Origin: Gammaproteobacteria bacterium
GTDB taxonomy: Bacteria > Pseudomonadota > Gammaproteobacteria > SZUA-152
NCBI GenBank assembly: GCA_024762755.1
Contig: JANTGX010000013.1
Location: 1-21,149, forward strand
Direction of reading: 5' to 3'
DNA length: 21,149 bases
The first letter of the stretch is position 1, and each line of letters opens with the position of its first letter. The notes below the pieces were generated by a model. The model was not told where the DNA came from. It worked only from the letters and a program-made list of their open reading frames with translations, and did not search any database. The position numbers and the translations under genes were made by a program. Below, piece by piece: positions 6,680 through 14,907 of the stretch.

Positions 6680-8347
6680 GGCGATGGTGTCGCGCTTCTT
6701 GTCCGTGGATGTGCCGACGGGCGCGTCGTCCTGGCTGGCGGGCGGCACATAGTTGGGGGGCGTGAGGAGGGTCTCGCGCGGTGGCTGGCTGTCGTCGGTC
6801 TTGGGGTAGTCGAGGGTGTAGTGCAGGCCGCGGCTCTCTTTGCGCTGCAGGGCGGAGCGGACGATGAGGTCGGCGGCCTGCACCAGGTTGCGAAGCTCGA
6901 TGAGGTCGTTGCCGATGCGGAAGTTGCTGTAGTACTCGTCGATCTCGTGGCTGAGGAGATCGACCCGGCGTTTGGCACGTTGCAGGCGCTTGGTGGTGCG
7001 GACGATGCCCACATAGTCCCACATGAAGCGGCGCAGTTCGTCCCAGTTGTGTGAGACCACCACTTGTTCGTCGGAATCGGTGACGCGGCTCTCGTCCCAG
7101 TCGGGCAGTTGCTCGGCGACGGGCCACTGGCGCCAGCGCTGGCTGATGTCCTGCGCCGCCGCCTCGCCGAACACCAGGCACTCCAGCAGGGAGTTGCTGG
7201 CCAACCGGTTGGCGCCGTGCAGGCCGGTGCAGGCGGTCTCGCCCACGGCGTACAGTCCCTCGATATCGGTGCGACCCCGCAGGTCCGTGTTCACGCCGCC
7301 GCAGGTGTAGTGGGCGGCGGGCACGATGGGCAGGGGCTCCCGGGTCATGTCGAAGCCGAAGGAGAGGCAGCGTTCATAGATGTTGGGGAAGTGCCGCTTG
7401 ATGAATTCGGCCGGCTTGAAGCTGATGTCGAGGTAGAGATGGTCGGCGCCGAGGCGCTTCATCTCGTGGTCGATGGCTCGGGCGACGATGTCGCGGGGGG
7501 CCAGTTCCCCGCGGGGGTCGAAGCGGTGCATGAAGGGTGTGCCGTCGGGCAACAACAGCTTGGCACCCTCGCCCCGCAGGGCCTCGGAGAGCAGGAACGA
7601 CTTGGCCTTGGGGTGATACAGACAGGTGGGGTGGAACTGGATGAACTCCATGTTGGCGGTGCGGCAACCGGCGCGCCAGGCCATGGCGATGCCATCGCCG
7701 GTGGAGACATCGGGGTTGCTGGTATAGAGGTAGACCTTGTTCGCACCGCCGGTGGCCAGCACCACGCTGCGGGCGTGGAAGACCTGCACCCGATCGCTGC
7801 CGCGGTCGAGGACGTAGGCGCCGAGGATGCGTTGTGGTGATCGATTCAGCTTGGCGGCGGTGAGCAGGTCCACGGCGATGTGGTTTTCGAAGACGCTGAT
7901 GTTGTCGCGCGCCTGCACGGCGTGGATCAGGGTTTCCTCCAGGGCGCGGCCGGTGGCATCGGTGGCGTGGGCCACCCGGCGGTGGCTGTGGCCGCCCTCG
8001 CGGGTCAGGTGGCATTCGTCCTCGTGCCCCTCGCGCGGTGTGAACTGCATGCCGAGGGACTGCAGCCAGCGGATCTGTGCCGGTCCCCGCTCGACGGCGA
8101 AACGCACCGCCTCCGGACGACACAGGCCGGCGCCGGCCTCGAGGGTGTCGCGGATGTGTTCTTCGAGGGAGTCGCCGGGGTCGAGCACGGCGGAGATACC
8201 GCCCTGGGCGTACCGGGTGCTGCCTTCGGAGAGGGCGGATTTGGCGAGGACGGCGACGCGCAGGTGGGGATCGAGACGGAGTGCCAGGCTGAGACCCGCG
8301 GCACCGCTGCCGACGATCAGGACGTCGTGGGTAAAATGCTGACTCAT
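6677..8347 (-). CDS. nadB: L-aspartate oxidase
   Basis: The protein has 556 residues (E. coli 540). NadB oxidises L-aspartate to iminoaspartate with FAD, the first step of de novo NAD synthesis, and is related to SdhA but binds FAD non-covalently. It shows VLIVGSGAAGLSLALRL (FAD fold, residues 9-25) and GSTRYAQGGISAV (42-54), where the SdhA flavinylation histidine is absent as expected. Also present are HLTREGGHSHRR, EFIQFHPT, RGELAPRDIVARAIDHEMK, AAHYTCGGV and LHGANRLASNSLLE. The C-terminus carries a basic tail (TDKKRDTIA) not seen in E. coli. No strong SD precedes the ATG at 8347. The gene stands alone, convergent to the SDH operon and divergent from rpoE; nadA and nadC are not here. Confidence 0.97.
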   Translation of the reverse strand: MSQHFTHDVLIVGSGAAGLSLALRLDPHLRVAVLAKSALSEGSTRYAQGGISAVLDPGDSLEEHIRDTLEAGAGLCRPEAVRFAVERGPAQIRWLQSLGMQFTPREGHEDECHLTREGGHSHRRVAHATDATGRALEETLIHAVQARDNISVFENHIAVDLLTAAKLNRSPQRILGAYVLDRGSDRVQVFHARSVVLATGGANKVYLYTSNPDVSTGDGIAMAWRAGCRTANMEFIQFHPTCLYHPKAKSFLLSEALRGEGAKLLLPDGTPFMHRFDPRGELAPRDIVARAIDHEMKRLGADHLYLDISFKPAEFIKRHFPNIYERCLSFGFDMTREPLPIVPAAHYTCGGVNTDLRGRTDIEGLYAVGETACTGLHGANRLASNSLLECLVFGEAAAQDISQRWRQWPVAEQLPDWDESRVTDSDEQVVVSHNWDELRRFMWDYVGIVRTTKRLQRAKRRVDLLSHEIDEYYSNFRIGNDLIELRNLVQAADLIVRSALQRKESRGLHYTLDYPKTDDSQPPRETLLTPPNYVPPASQDDAPVGTSTDKKRDTIA

Positions 8348-8699
8348 GGCAAGAGCTTACTCGATTCGCCCAAGATCGCCCATATGTACTACGGCTTGCG
8401 GGCTTGGCGATCGGTGGTCGAGCGGATATCGGCCATGGCCGTTGCTCCATCCGCCTTAATTGCTCTCTGCGGGTGTCTGGCGGCTCGATACCGGCGAGAA
8501 CGACCCGATGGCACGCATCGGTCAGCGAAAGACGACGAGTCCGCGGCCATTTTGGCGTATTATGCGTCGATTGCCCGGACAGGTGGTGAGAGAGGCATTT
8601 TTCGCCGTCGAGGACGAACTAACCTCACCAGGCAGGGTCTATCGATGTGCCATGGCCTGCCTGTCTACCAAATCAACGATAACAAAGGGGTTGGCCCGC
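8348..8699. other. Divergent nadB/rpoE intergenic region (352 bp, no convincing gene)
   Basis: Open frames here do not look coding. Elements seen: a direct repeat TCGCCCA at 8366-8372 and 8376-8382, exactly 10 bp apart; an inverted repeat GATCGCC (8374-8380) / GGCGATC (8406-8412), both near the nadB start; a 12-bp perfect palindrome CGGCCATGGCCG (8430-8441); and a sigma-E-like promoter (8615-8643) before rpoE. No clear sigma-70 promoter was found for nadB. A TATTAT at 8558-8563 has no matching -35. Confidence 0.6.
8615..8643 (+). promoter_or_regulatory. Sigma-E (AlgU)-type promoter for rpoE operon
   Basis: CGAACTA at 8615-8621 matches five central bases (GAACT) of the sigma-E -35 consensus GGAACTT, and TCTAT at 8638-8642 fits four of five positions of the -10 consensus TCTRA. 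The spacer is 16 bases, the usual spacing. The site lies about 60 bases before the rpoE ATG. Autoregulated rpoE operons in E. coli and Pseudomonas have this kind of promoter, so the position supports the call, but it rests on consensus matching alone. Confidence 0.55.
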
Positions 8700-9281
8700 A
8701 TGGGCGAACAGAACGTGGATCAAGCGCTGGTCGAGCGCGTTCAACGTGGGGACAAGGCGGCCTTCGACCTGCTGGTACTGAAGTACCAGAACAAGGTCAT
8801 GAACGTCATCTCGCGTTACATCCGTGATCACAGCGAAGTCCAAGACGTGGCACAGGAGGCCTTCATCAAGGCCTATCGTGCCTTGCCGCGTTTCCGTGGC
8901 GACAGTGCCTTCTATACCTGGATGTACCGCATTGCCATCAATACGGCGAAGAACTATCTGGTGGCCCGTGGGCGGCGTATGCCCAGCGTGGATATCGACG
9001 CCTCGGAGGCGGAACAATACGAAGGGGCCACTGGTCTGAAGGAGCAGGCAACCCCGGAAAGGATGCTTTTGCGGGACGAGGTGGAGTCGACGATCTACTC
9101 CGCCATCGAAAATCTGCCGGAGGATCTGCGCACGGCGATTACCCTGCGAGAAATCGAAGGCCTGAGCTATGAAGAGATTGCCCAGGCCATGGAATGCCCC
9201 GTGGGCACCGTGAGGTCACGGATCTTCCGTGCCCGCGAGGCCATCGACAAAAAACTCAAGCCCCTGGTGGAAAACCGCTGA
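8700..9281 (+). CDS. rpoE: RNA polymerase sigma factor RpoE/AlgU (ECF family, envelope stress)
   Basis: The protein has 193 residues (E. coli 191) and follows E. coli RpoE closely along its length. Region 2 (about 24-95) holds VQDVAQEAFIKAYRALPRF and RGDSAFYTWMYRIAINTAKN, with the -10 recognition helices. Region 4 (about 130-185) holds LPEDLRTAITLREIEGLSYE and PVGTVRSRIFRAREAIDKKL, the helix-turn-helix that reads the -35. The ATG at 8700 gives MGEQNVDQALVERVQ, matching the family N-terminus, with AAGGGG about 9 bases upstream. An in-frame ATG at 8652 would add 16 unrelated residues and is less likely. It is first in rpoE-rseA-rseB-rseC-mucD and probably autoregulated. Confidence 0.97.
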   Translation: MGEQNVDQALVERVQRGDKAAFDLLVLKYQNKVMNVISRYIRDHSEVQDVAQEAFIKAYRALPRFRGDSAFYTWMYRIAINTAKNYLVARGRRMPSVDIDASEAEQYEGATGLKEQATPERMLLRDEVESTIYSAIENLPEDLRTAITLREIEGLSYEEIAQAMECPVGTVRSRIFRAREAIDKKLKPLVENR

Positions 9282-9312
9282 AGGCGCTGAACAACAAGGT
9301 AGGTGGTGACGC

Positions 9313-9993
9313 ATGACCAATCTCTCCGACGAACGCCTCTCGTCCCTGATGGACGACGAACTTGACGAAAACGACCGGCGCCTCGCCATCGAGGCCCTGC
9401 TCAAAGACGGCGAACAGCGCGCACGCTGGGGCCGTTATCATCTGGCCAGCGATGCCTTGCACCACACCCTGCCGGAACGAATCGATCCCCATTTTGCCGC
9501 CCGCGTAATGGCGGCCATCGAGCAAGAGCCGACCATCCTCGCGCCGCCCCCACCGCGGCGTGAGGCGGAGGCGCCCGCCGAGGCCCAGCGACCCGCCGCC
9601 GTCGCCGGCATGGGCAAACGCTTCACCGGGATGGCCGTGGCGGCCTCCGTGGCCATGTTGGCGGTGCTCGGTGTGCAGGTCTTCCATGACAACCCGCCCA
9701 GTGGTGCCCCGGTCGTCGCGAGTGTCGACAGCACGCCGATGCCGAGCAACACCCTGGCCCGTCTGCCTCAGCCGCCCATGTCCGGCGTCACCCTGGCCTC
9801 GGTGGGCAGCAGCAGCGCCCGGCGCAACCAGGGCCATCCGCCCATCGACCTGCAGCGCATCGACCCGCGGCTGCAGAAGTACCTCATCAACCATAGCCAG
9901 CAGGTCTCCCGAGCCACGCTGCAGGGTGCCATGCCCTATGCACGGCTCGTGGCCCAGCCTGGCGTCGTCCTGCAGCGGCCGGTCCAGCGGTGA
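9313..9993 (+). CDS. rseA: Anti-sigma-E factor RseA (MucA)
   Basis: A 226-residue, single-pass inner membrane protein (E. coli RseA 216). The cytoplasmic N-terminus LSDERLSSLMDDELDEND is typical of the sigma-E-binding domain. The transmembrane segment spans about 104-124 (FTGMAVAASVAMLAVLGV). The periplasmic part is rich in Pro and Ser and ends with DPRLQKYLINHSQQVSR and QGAMPYARLV, the conserved RseA C-terminal domain that RseB binds. A proline- and alanine-rich linker (about 73-98) precedes the membrane segment. In the known pathway DegS then RseP cleave this protein under envelope stress; neither protease gene is in the window. SD-like AGGTGG precedes the ATG. The stop overlaps the rseB start (GTGA). 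Confidence 0.92.
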   Translation: MTNLSDERLSSLMDDELDENDRRLAIEALLKDGEQRARWGRYHLASDALHHTLPERIDPHFAARVMAAIEQEPTILAPPPPRREAEAPAEAQRPAAVAGMGKRFTGMAVAASVAMLAVLGVQVFHDNPPSGAPVVASVDSTPMPSNTLARLPQPPMSGVTLASVGSSSARRNQGHPPIDLQRIDPRLQKYLINHSQQVSRATLQGAMPYARLVAQPGVVLQRPVQR

Positions 9994-10955
9994 AGCGGGC
10001 GTTCATCTTCCTCTGCCTTTGTTTACCCCTGCAGGTATTCGCCAGTGACGGGGTCATCGAAGACCTGGGCCGCATGCAACAGGCCCTGCAGAACCTGAAT
10101 TATTACGGCACCATGGTGTTCATGCAGGGCGGTGACGTGCAGTCCATGCGTCTCGCCCATCAACGTATGGCCGATGGTGAACATGAGCGCATCGTGAACC
10201 TCAACGGCTCACCGCGTGAGGTCATCCGCCAGGGTGACCGCGTCGTCTGTTACCTGCCCGACAGCCGCTCGGTGACCGTGAGCCAGCGTCACAATGGCAA
10301 TAGCTGGTTGTCCAAACTCATCGCCAACGACTTTGCCCTGTTGCAGGACTTCTATCGCTTCGAACGCGAAGGGAAGGACCGCATCGCCGGTTTCGAGGCA
10401 CAGATAATCCGTATCCGACCCACCGATGGTTTCCGCTACGGCTACCGCGTCTGGCTGGACGATGACAGCGCCCTGCTGCTCAAGTCACAGCTGCTGAGCG
10501 AAGACGCGAAGGTGCTGGAGGAGATGATGTTCGCCGATCTCTCCATCGTCGACCGCGTGCCGGCGGAGATGCTCCAGGCGAGCACCGACGGCAAGGATTT
10601 CACCTGGTACGAGGACGACGTCGCCGGCTTCGAGGAAGATGCCGATCGTTCGGGCTGGCGCATCGGCCACTTGCCCCCCGGTTTCCGTATCACCTCCTAT
10701 ACCCGCCATCCCCTGCCGGACAGTGAGCAGTTGGCCGACCACTTCGTGGTCAGCGATGGCCTGGCCAGTGTCTCTGTCTACATGGAGCGCCTGGGTGAGG
10801 GGCAGCACGCCTTTGTCGGTCCCTACAAGCGGGGCGCGGTGAATGTTTTCAGTGCCAGTGTGGCTGGCCACCAGGTGGTGGTGGTGGGCGAAGTGCCGGC
10901 GGCCACGGTGAAGCTCATTGCCACCTCGGTGGCACGGGTGGATGACGATGATTGA
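9990..10955 (+). CDS. rseB: Periplasmic sigma-E regulator RseB (MucB)
   Basis: The protein has 321 residues (E. coli 318) with a GTG start overlapping the rseA stop by four bases. A signal peptide MKRAFIFLCLCLPLQVFA (cleavage about residue 18-19) sends it to the periplasm. The mature N-terminal domain (about 25-190) contains LQNLNYYGTMVFMQGGDVQS and REVIRQGDRVVCYLPDSRSV, typical of the MucB/RseB lipoprotein-like sensor domain. The C-terminal domain (about 215-320) contains GWRIGHLPPGFRI and LADHFVVSDGLASVSVY. RseB binds RseA and protects it from cleavage until lipid or LPS signals release it. Confidence 0.93.
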   Translation: MKRAFIFLCLCLPLQVFASDGVIEDLGRMQQALQNLNYYGTMVFMQGGDVQSMRLAHQRMADGEHERIVNLNGSPREVIRQGDRVVCYLPDSRSVTVSQRHNGNSWLSKLIANDFALLQDFYRFEREGKDRIAGFEAQIIRIRPTDGFRYGYRVWLDDDSALLLKSQLLSEDAKVLEEMMFADLSIVDRVPAEMLQASTDGKDFTWYEDDVAGFEEDADRSGWRIGHLPPGFRITSYTRHPLPDSEQLADHFVVSDGLASVSVYMERLGEGQHAFVGPYKRGAVNVFSASVAGHQVVVVGEVPAATVKLIATSVARVDDDD

Positions 10956-11415
10956 GGAATCGGCACGCGTCATCGCCTGCCAGGGCGACGAGGTCTGGGT
11001 CGAGACCCAGCGCAAGAGTGCCTGTGGTCAGTGTGCCGCCAACAAGGGTTGTGGCACCGCGGTGATCGGCAAGGTCGTGGGTCAGAAGCGTGCCCGGGTG
11101 CGCGCGCGCAATCCCCAGCAGACCCCCGTGCAAGTGGGTGACGAGGTCACCATCGGCATCGAGGAGTCGGTGCTGGTGCGCGGATCTCTGGTCATCTATC
11201 TGCTGCCATTGTTGTCGTTCTTTCTCTTTGGTCTGCTGGGCAAGGCCCTGGCGGAACAACTCCTGCTAGGTGGTGGGGAGGGACTGAGTATCCTCTTCAG
11301 CCTGCTCGGCCTGCTGGTGGGTTTCTTTTGGGCGCGCCGTTTCGCCGGCGGTGAGGCACGCCTGCAACCGGTGATCCTCGCCAACACGACCCCCACCGTG
11401 GGGCTCTTTCATTGA
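10948..11415 (+). CDS. rseC: RseC/MucC family membrane protein
   Basis: The protein has 155 residues (E. coli 159) from the ATG at 10948, which gives MIEESARVIA, like the MIKEWATV start of E. coli RseC; an ATG at 10942 would add two residues. It overlaps rseB by 8 bases. A cytoplasmic N-terminal part holds the family cysteine cluster C26-x2-C29-x5-C35 (ACGQCAANKGCG), plus C11. Two transmembrane segments follow at about 76-98 and 105-127. The family acts as a positive modulator of sigma-E and is related to components reported in SoxR reduction; the cysteines suggest metal or redox chemistry, but the exact role is unclear. Confidence 0.88.
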   Translation: MIEESARVIACQGDEVWVETQRKSACGQCAANKGCGTAVIGKVVGQKRARVRARNPQQTPVQVGDEVTIGIEESVLVRGSLVIYLLPLLSFFLFGLLGKALAEQLLLGGGEGLSILFSLLGLLVGFFWARRFAGGEARLQPVILANTTPTVGLFH

Positions 11416-11459
11416 CAACCGAAACACCTACTTTCCCGACTCAACGACGAGGAGCAAGC

Positions 11460-12905
11460 ATGTCTGTAAGGCAATCCCTGTGGCGGTATTCGTGGTTCAT
11501 GACCCTGGCCCTGCTGGTGACGACGGGCGTGGCCCAAGCACGTGCCGGTCTGCCCGACTTCACCCAGCTGGTGGAGGAGAACGGCGCTGCCGTGGTGAAC
11601 ATCAGCACGACGCAGAAGATCACGCGACAGAAACGGCCGGGGCTCCCCCACGGCATGCCCGAAGGCATTCCCGAAGGGCCCTTCGGTGACCTCTTTCGTC
11701 ACTTCTTCGGGGAAGGTGGACCGGGTGCGCCGGGCGGCGAAGAGGAGCAGTTCGATGCCAAGTCCCTGGGTTCCGGCTTCATCATCTCCTCCGATGGTTA
11801 TGTGATGACCAACCATCACGTGATCAAGGATGCCACCGAGATCCTGGTGCGTCTGAGCGACCGCCGCGAACTGGAGGCCAAACTCATCGGCAGCGACGAG
11901 CGCAGCGACATCGCCCTGCTCAAGATCGACGCAGAAGACCTCCCGGTGGTGAAGATCGGTGACTCCGACGACCTCAAGGTGGGTGAGTGGGTGTTGGCCA
12001 TCGGCACCCCCTTCGGCTTCGATCACTCGGCCACGCAGGGTATCGTCAGCGCCAAGGGCCGTGCCCTGCCGCGCGAGAATTACGTGCCCTTCATCCAGAC
12101 CGATGTCGCCATCAATCCGGGTAATTCCGGTGGTCCGCTGTTCGACCTGGACGGGGAGGTGGTCGGCATCAATTCGCAGATCTACAGCCGTACCGGTGGT
12201 TTCATGGGGCTGTCCTTCGCCATCCCCATCAACATGGCCATGAACGTCGCCGAACAGCTCAAGGAGAGTGGCCACGTGGCCCGCGGCTGGCTGGGCGTGT
12301 TGATCCAGGACGTCAACCGCGACCTGGCCGAGTCCTTTGGCATGGACAAGCCGCGCGGCGCCCTCGTGGCCAAGGTGGTCCCGGACAGCCCGGCGGAGAA
12401 GGCGGGCCTCAAGGTGGGCGATATCATCGTCCGCTTCAATGGCAAGCCGGTGGTGCTCTCCTCCGATCTGCCGCCCCTGGTGGGCGTGACCCCGGTGGGC
12501 AAGAAGGTGCCGGTGGAGATCCTGCGTAACGGCAAGAACAAACGCCTGTATGTGACCCTCGGCGAATTGCCGGAAGACGAGGTCGCCCTCGGTGGCGAAG
12601 GGCCCAAGCCGGCCAAGGCCGGGCGCATCAAGATCACCGTCAGTGACCTGACCCCGGAACAGCGCGAGCGCCTGGGGATCGAAGACAAGGGCGTGCTGGT
12701 GACCCAGGTACTGGCCGGTCCCGCGCGCAAGGCGGGTGTGCGTCGGGGTGACGTCATCCTCATGCTGAACAACGTCGAGGTCACCAGTGCCGAGCAGTTC
12801 CGCGAGTTGGTGGACAAGCTGCCCGCCGGCAAGTCGGTACCCCTGTTGGTGCAGCGTCGTGGAGGCCCGGTGTTTCTCGCCCTGAAGATCGACGCAGACA
12901 AGTAG
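11460..12905 (+). CDS. mucD: Periplasmic serine protease/chaperone, DegP/HtrA family (MucD)
   Basis: The protein has 481 residues (E. coli DegP 474; MucD 474). The ATG at 11460 has SD GAGGAGC 5 bases before it. The signal peptide covers residues 1-29, probably cut after AQARA. The trypsin-like domain has the full triad: H120 (TNHHVI), D150 (RSDIALLKI), S223 (INPGNSGGPL). Two PDZ domains follow: one near 283-370 (RGWLGVLIQDV, DSPAEKAGLKVGDII) and one near 390-480 (GVLVTQVLAGPARKAGVRRG). A charged Gly/Pro-rich LA loop spans about 56-97. As last gene of the rpoE cluster it matches mucD of Pseudomonas, where it degrades misfolded envelope proteins and dampens AlgU. Transcription likely ends at the hairpin 12923-12958. 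Confidence 0.95.
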   Translation: MSVRQSLWRYSWFMTLALLVTTGVAQARAGLPDFTQLVEENGAAVVNISTTQKITRQKRPGLPHGMPEGIPEGPFGDLFRHFFGEGGPGAPGGEEEQFDAKSLGSGFIISSDGYVMTNHHVIKDATEILVRLSDRRELEAKLIGSDERSDIALLKIDAEDLPVVKIGDSDDLKVGEWVLAIGTPFGFDHSATQGIVSAKGRALPRENYVPFIQTDVAINPGNSGGPLFDLDGEVVGINSQIYSRTGGFMGLSFAIPINMAMNVAEQLKESGHVARGWLGVLIQDVNRDLAESFGMDKPRGALVAKVVPDSPAEKAGLKVGDIIVRFNGKPVVLSSDLPPLVGVTPVGKKVPVEILRNGKNKRLYVTLGELPEDEVALGGEGPKPAKAGRIKITVSDLTPEQRERLGIEDKGVLVTQVLAGPARKAGVRRGDVILMLNNVEVTSAEQFRELVDKLPAGKSVPLLVQRRGGPVFLALKIDADK

Positions 12906-12922
12906 TCCGCAAAGCCCCATAG

Positions 12923-12962
12923 ACGACGCCCGCCCCGCGCAAGCCGGGCGGGCGTCGTATTT
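12923..12962 (+). terminator. Strong hairpin ending the rpoE-mucD operon
   Basis: ACGACGCCCGCCC (12923-12935) and GGGCGGGCGTCGT (12946-12958) are a perfect 13-bp inverted repeat with a 10-nt loop, 17 bases after the mucD stop. Only a short U-rich run (ATTTC) follows on plus, so it is a GC-rich terminator with a weak tail. Confidence 0.75.
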
Positions 12963-12988
12963 CGGCGCCGGGCGATATGAACTACAAT
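12960..12988 (+). promoter_or_regulatory. Candidate promoter of lepA-lepB
   Basis: TACAAT (12983-12988) matches five of six bases of the sigma-70 -10 box. The -35 at 17-base spacing, TTTCGG (12960-12965), is poor. Position after the terminator and 75 bases before lepA supports a promoter, but the weak -35 makes it tentative. Confidence 0.4.
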
Positions 12989-13062
12989 GGCGCGGTTTAC
13001 CTGCTCCCCAAGCCCCGGCCGCACGATTGCGGACTCCCTCCTCGAATCAGACGGCAATATCC

Positions 13063-14862
13063 ATGTCCGACATGCAGCACATCCGAAACTTCTCCATCAT
13101 CGCCCACATCGATCATGGCAAGTCGACCCTGGCCGACCGCTTCATCCAGTTTTGCGGTGGCCTGGCGGATCGTGAAATGTCGGAGCAGGTGCTGGACTCC
13201 ATGGACCTGGAACGCGAGCGCGGCATCACCATCAAGGCGCAGAGCGTCACTCTGCGCTACAAGGCGAAGGACGGTCAGACCTATCAGCTGAACTTCATCG
13301 ACACGCCGGGTCACGTGGACTTCTCCTATGAGGTGTCGCGTTCACTGGCCGCCTGCGAGGGTGCCCTGTTAGTGGTGGACGCCTCGCAGGGCGTCGAGGC
13401 GCAGAGCGTGGCCAATTGCTACACGGCCATCGAGCAGGGCCTGGAAGTCGTGCCGGTACTGAACAAGATCGACCTGCCGGCGGCCGACCCGGAGCGGGTG
13501 ATTCAGGAGATCGAGGACATCATCGGTATCGAGGCCGACGACGCCATCCGTGTCAGCGCAAAGACCGGCATCGGTATCGAGGACCTGCTCGAGCAGCTGG
13601 TGGAGCGCATTCCGCCGCCCGAGGGCGACCCCGAGGCACCGCTGCAGGCGCTGATCATCGACTCCTGGTTCGACAACTACCTCGGCGTGGTCTCCCTAGT
13701 GCGGGTCAAGCAGGGCACCCTGCGCGCCGGCAAGAAGGTGAAGGTGATGTCCACCGGCCAGAGTCATCTGGTGGATCACGTCGGCATCTTCACCCCCAAA
13801 CGCCTCGACCAGCCACAGCTCTCCTGTGGCGAAGTGGGCTATGTCATCGCCGGCATCAAGGAGATCGAGGGCGCGCCGGTGGGCGACACCCTGACCATGG
13901 CCGACAACCCCGCGGCCGAGCCGCTGCCCGGTTTCAAGCCGGTACAGCCGCAGGTCTTTGCCGGCCTCTTTCCCATCAGCGCAGAGGACTACGAAGACCT
14001 GCGCGATGCCCTGTCCAAATTGCGCCTCAACGACGCCGCGCTGTTCTACGAGCCGGAGACCTCCACGGCCCTCGGCCTCGGTTTCCGCTGTGGTTTCCTC
14101 GGCATGCTGCACATGGAGATCGTGCAGGAACGATTGGAGCGCGAATACGGTCTAAATCTCATCACCACCGCACCCACGGTGGTCTATGAGGTGGTGACCA
14201 CCGGCGGCGAGGTGCTGCAGGTGGACAACCCGGCGAAGCTGCCGGAGGCGAGCAAGATCGAGGAATTCCGCGAACCCATCATCCATGCCAGCATCCTCGT
14301 GCCGCAGGAGTACATCGGCAACGTCATCGGCCTCTGTGTCGAGAAGCGTGGTGTGCAGAAACGCATGCACTATGCCGGCAACCAGGTGTCGCTGGAATAC
14401 GAGCTGCCCATGAACGAGGTGGTATTGGACTTCTTCGACCGCCTGAAGTCGGTGAGCCGCGGCTATGCCTCGCTGGACTACCATTTTCTGCGTTTTCAGC
14501 CTGCCGACCTGGTGAAGCTGGATATCCTCATCAACGGTGAGCGGGTGGATGCCCTGTCGCTGATCGTGCACCGCGACCAGGCCCAGTACCGCGGCCGCGA
14601 GTTGGTGGAGAAGATGCGCGAGATCATCCCGCGGCAGATGTTCGACGTCGCCATCCAGGCCGCCATCGGTGCGCACATCATCGCCCGAAGCAACGTCAAG
14701 GCCCTGCGCAAGAATGTCACGGCCAAGTGCTACGGCGGCGATATCACGCGCAAGAAAAAGCTGCTGGAGAAACAGAAGGCCGGCAAGAAGCGCATGAAAC
14801 AGGTGGGTTCGGTGGAGATCCCCCAGGAGGCCTTCCTCGCCGTGCTCAAGGTGGGCAAGTAG
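13063..14862 (+). CDS. lepA: Elongation factor 4 (LepA), ribosome-associated GTPase
   Basis: The protein has 599 residues from the ATG at 13063 (E. coli LepA also about 599). LepA is a translational GTPase implicated in ribosome back-translocation and 30S biogenesis. G1 is AHIDHGKST (14-22), switch I RERGITIKAQSV, G3 DTPGH (80-84), G4 NKID (134-137) and G5 region SAKTGIG. Later come EF-G-like domains and the LepA C-terminal domain ending RKKKLLEKQKAGKKRMKQVG, typical of the family. An ATG at 13072 (MQHIRNF, closest to E. coli MKNIRNF) is an equally possible start, and neither has a clear SD. The frame's TTG at 13027 is unlikely. Confidence 0.97.
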   Translation: MSDMQHIRNFSIIAHIDHGKSTLADRFIQFCGGLADREMSEQVLDSMDLERERGITIKAQSVTLRYKAKDGQTYQLNFIDTPGHVDFSYEVSRSLAACEGALLVVDASQGVEAQSVANCYTAIEQGLEVVPVLNKIDLPAADPERVIQEIEDIIGIEADDAIRVSAKTGIGIEDLLEQLVERIPPPEGDPEAPLQALIIDSWFDNYLGVVSLVRVKQGTLRAGKKVKVMSTGQSHLVDHVGIFTPKRLDQPQLSCGEVGYVIAGIKEIEGAPVGDTLTMADNPAAEPLPGFKPVQPQVFAGLFPISAEDYEDLRDALSKLRLNDAALFYEPETSTALGLGFRCGFLGMLHMEIVQERLEREYGLNLITTAPTVVYEVVTTGGEVLQVDNPAKLPEASKIEEFREPIIHASILVPQEYIGNVIGLCVEKRGVQKRMHYAGNQVSLEYELPMNEVVLDFFDRLKSVSRGYASLDYHFLRFQPADLVKLDILINGERVDALSLIVHRDQAQYRGRELVEKMREIIPRQMFDVAIQAAIGAHIIARSNVKALRKNVTAKCYGGDITRKKKLLEKQKAGKKRMKQVGSVEIPQEAFLAVLKVGK

Positions 14863-14907
14863 GCGTCGGACGATACTCCATTTTTTTCAATACAGGGTCA
14901 GTAGACA

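Noticed and set aside
5214..7181. 655-codon minus-strand frame across sdhB, sdhE and ygfX
   Set aside because: Arginine- and proline-rich low-complexity translation opposite known genes; GC-bias artefact.
8430..8441. 12-bp palindrome CGGCCATGGCCG as an operator
   Set aside because: Perfect but composed of common GC-rich restriction-like sequence, with no second copy or spacing to a promoter; kept only as a note in the intergenic entry.
8558..8563. TATTAT as a sigma-70 -10 box for rpoE
   Set aside because: No -35 element at 16-18 bases upstream.
8652..8699. In-frame upstream start of rpoE at ATG 8652
   Set aside because: It adds 16 residues not seen in the family; the 8700 start matches RpoE N-termini and has AAGGGG at proper distance.
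11409..12920. 503-codon minus-strand frame opposite mucD
   Set aside because: Antisense shadow; no domain or SD seen.
13027..13062. TTG start for lepA at 13027
   Set aside because: Adds residues absent in LepA; starts at 13063 or 13072 match the family.
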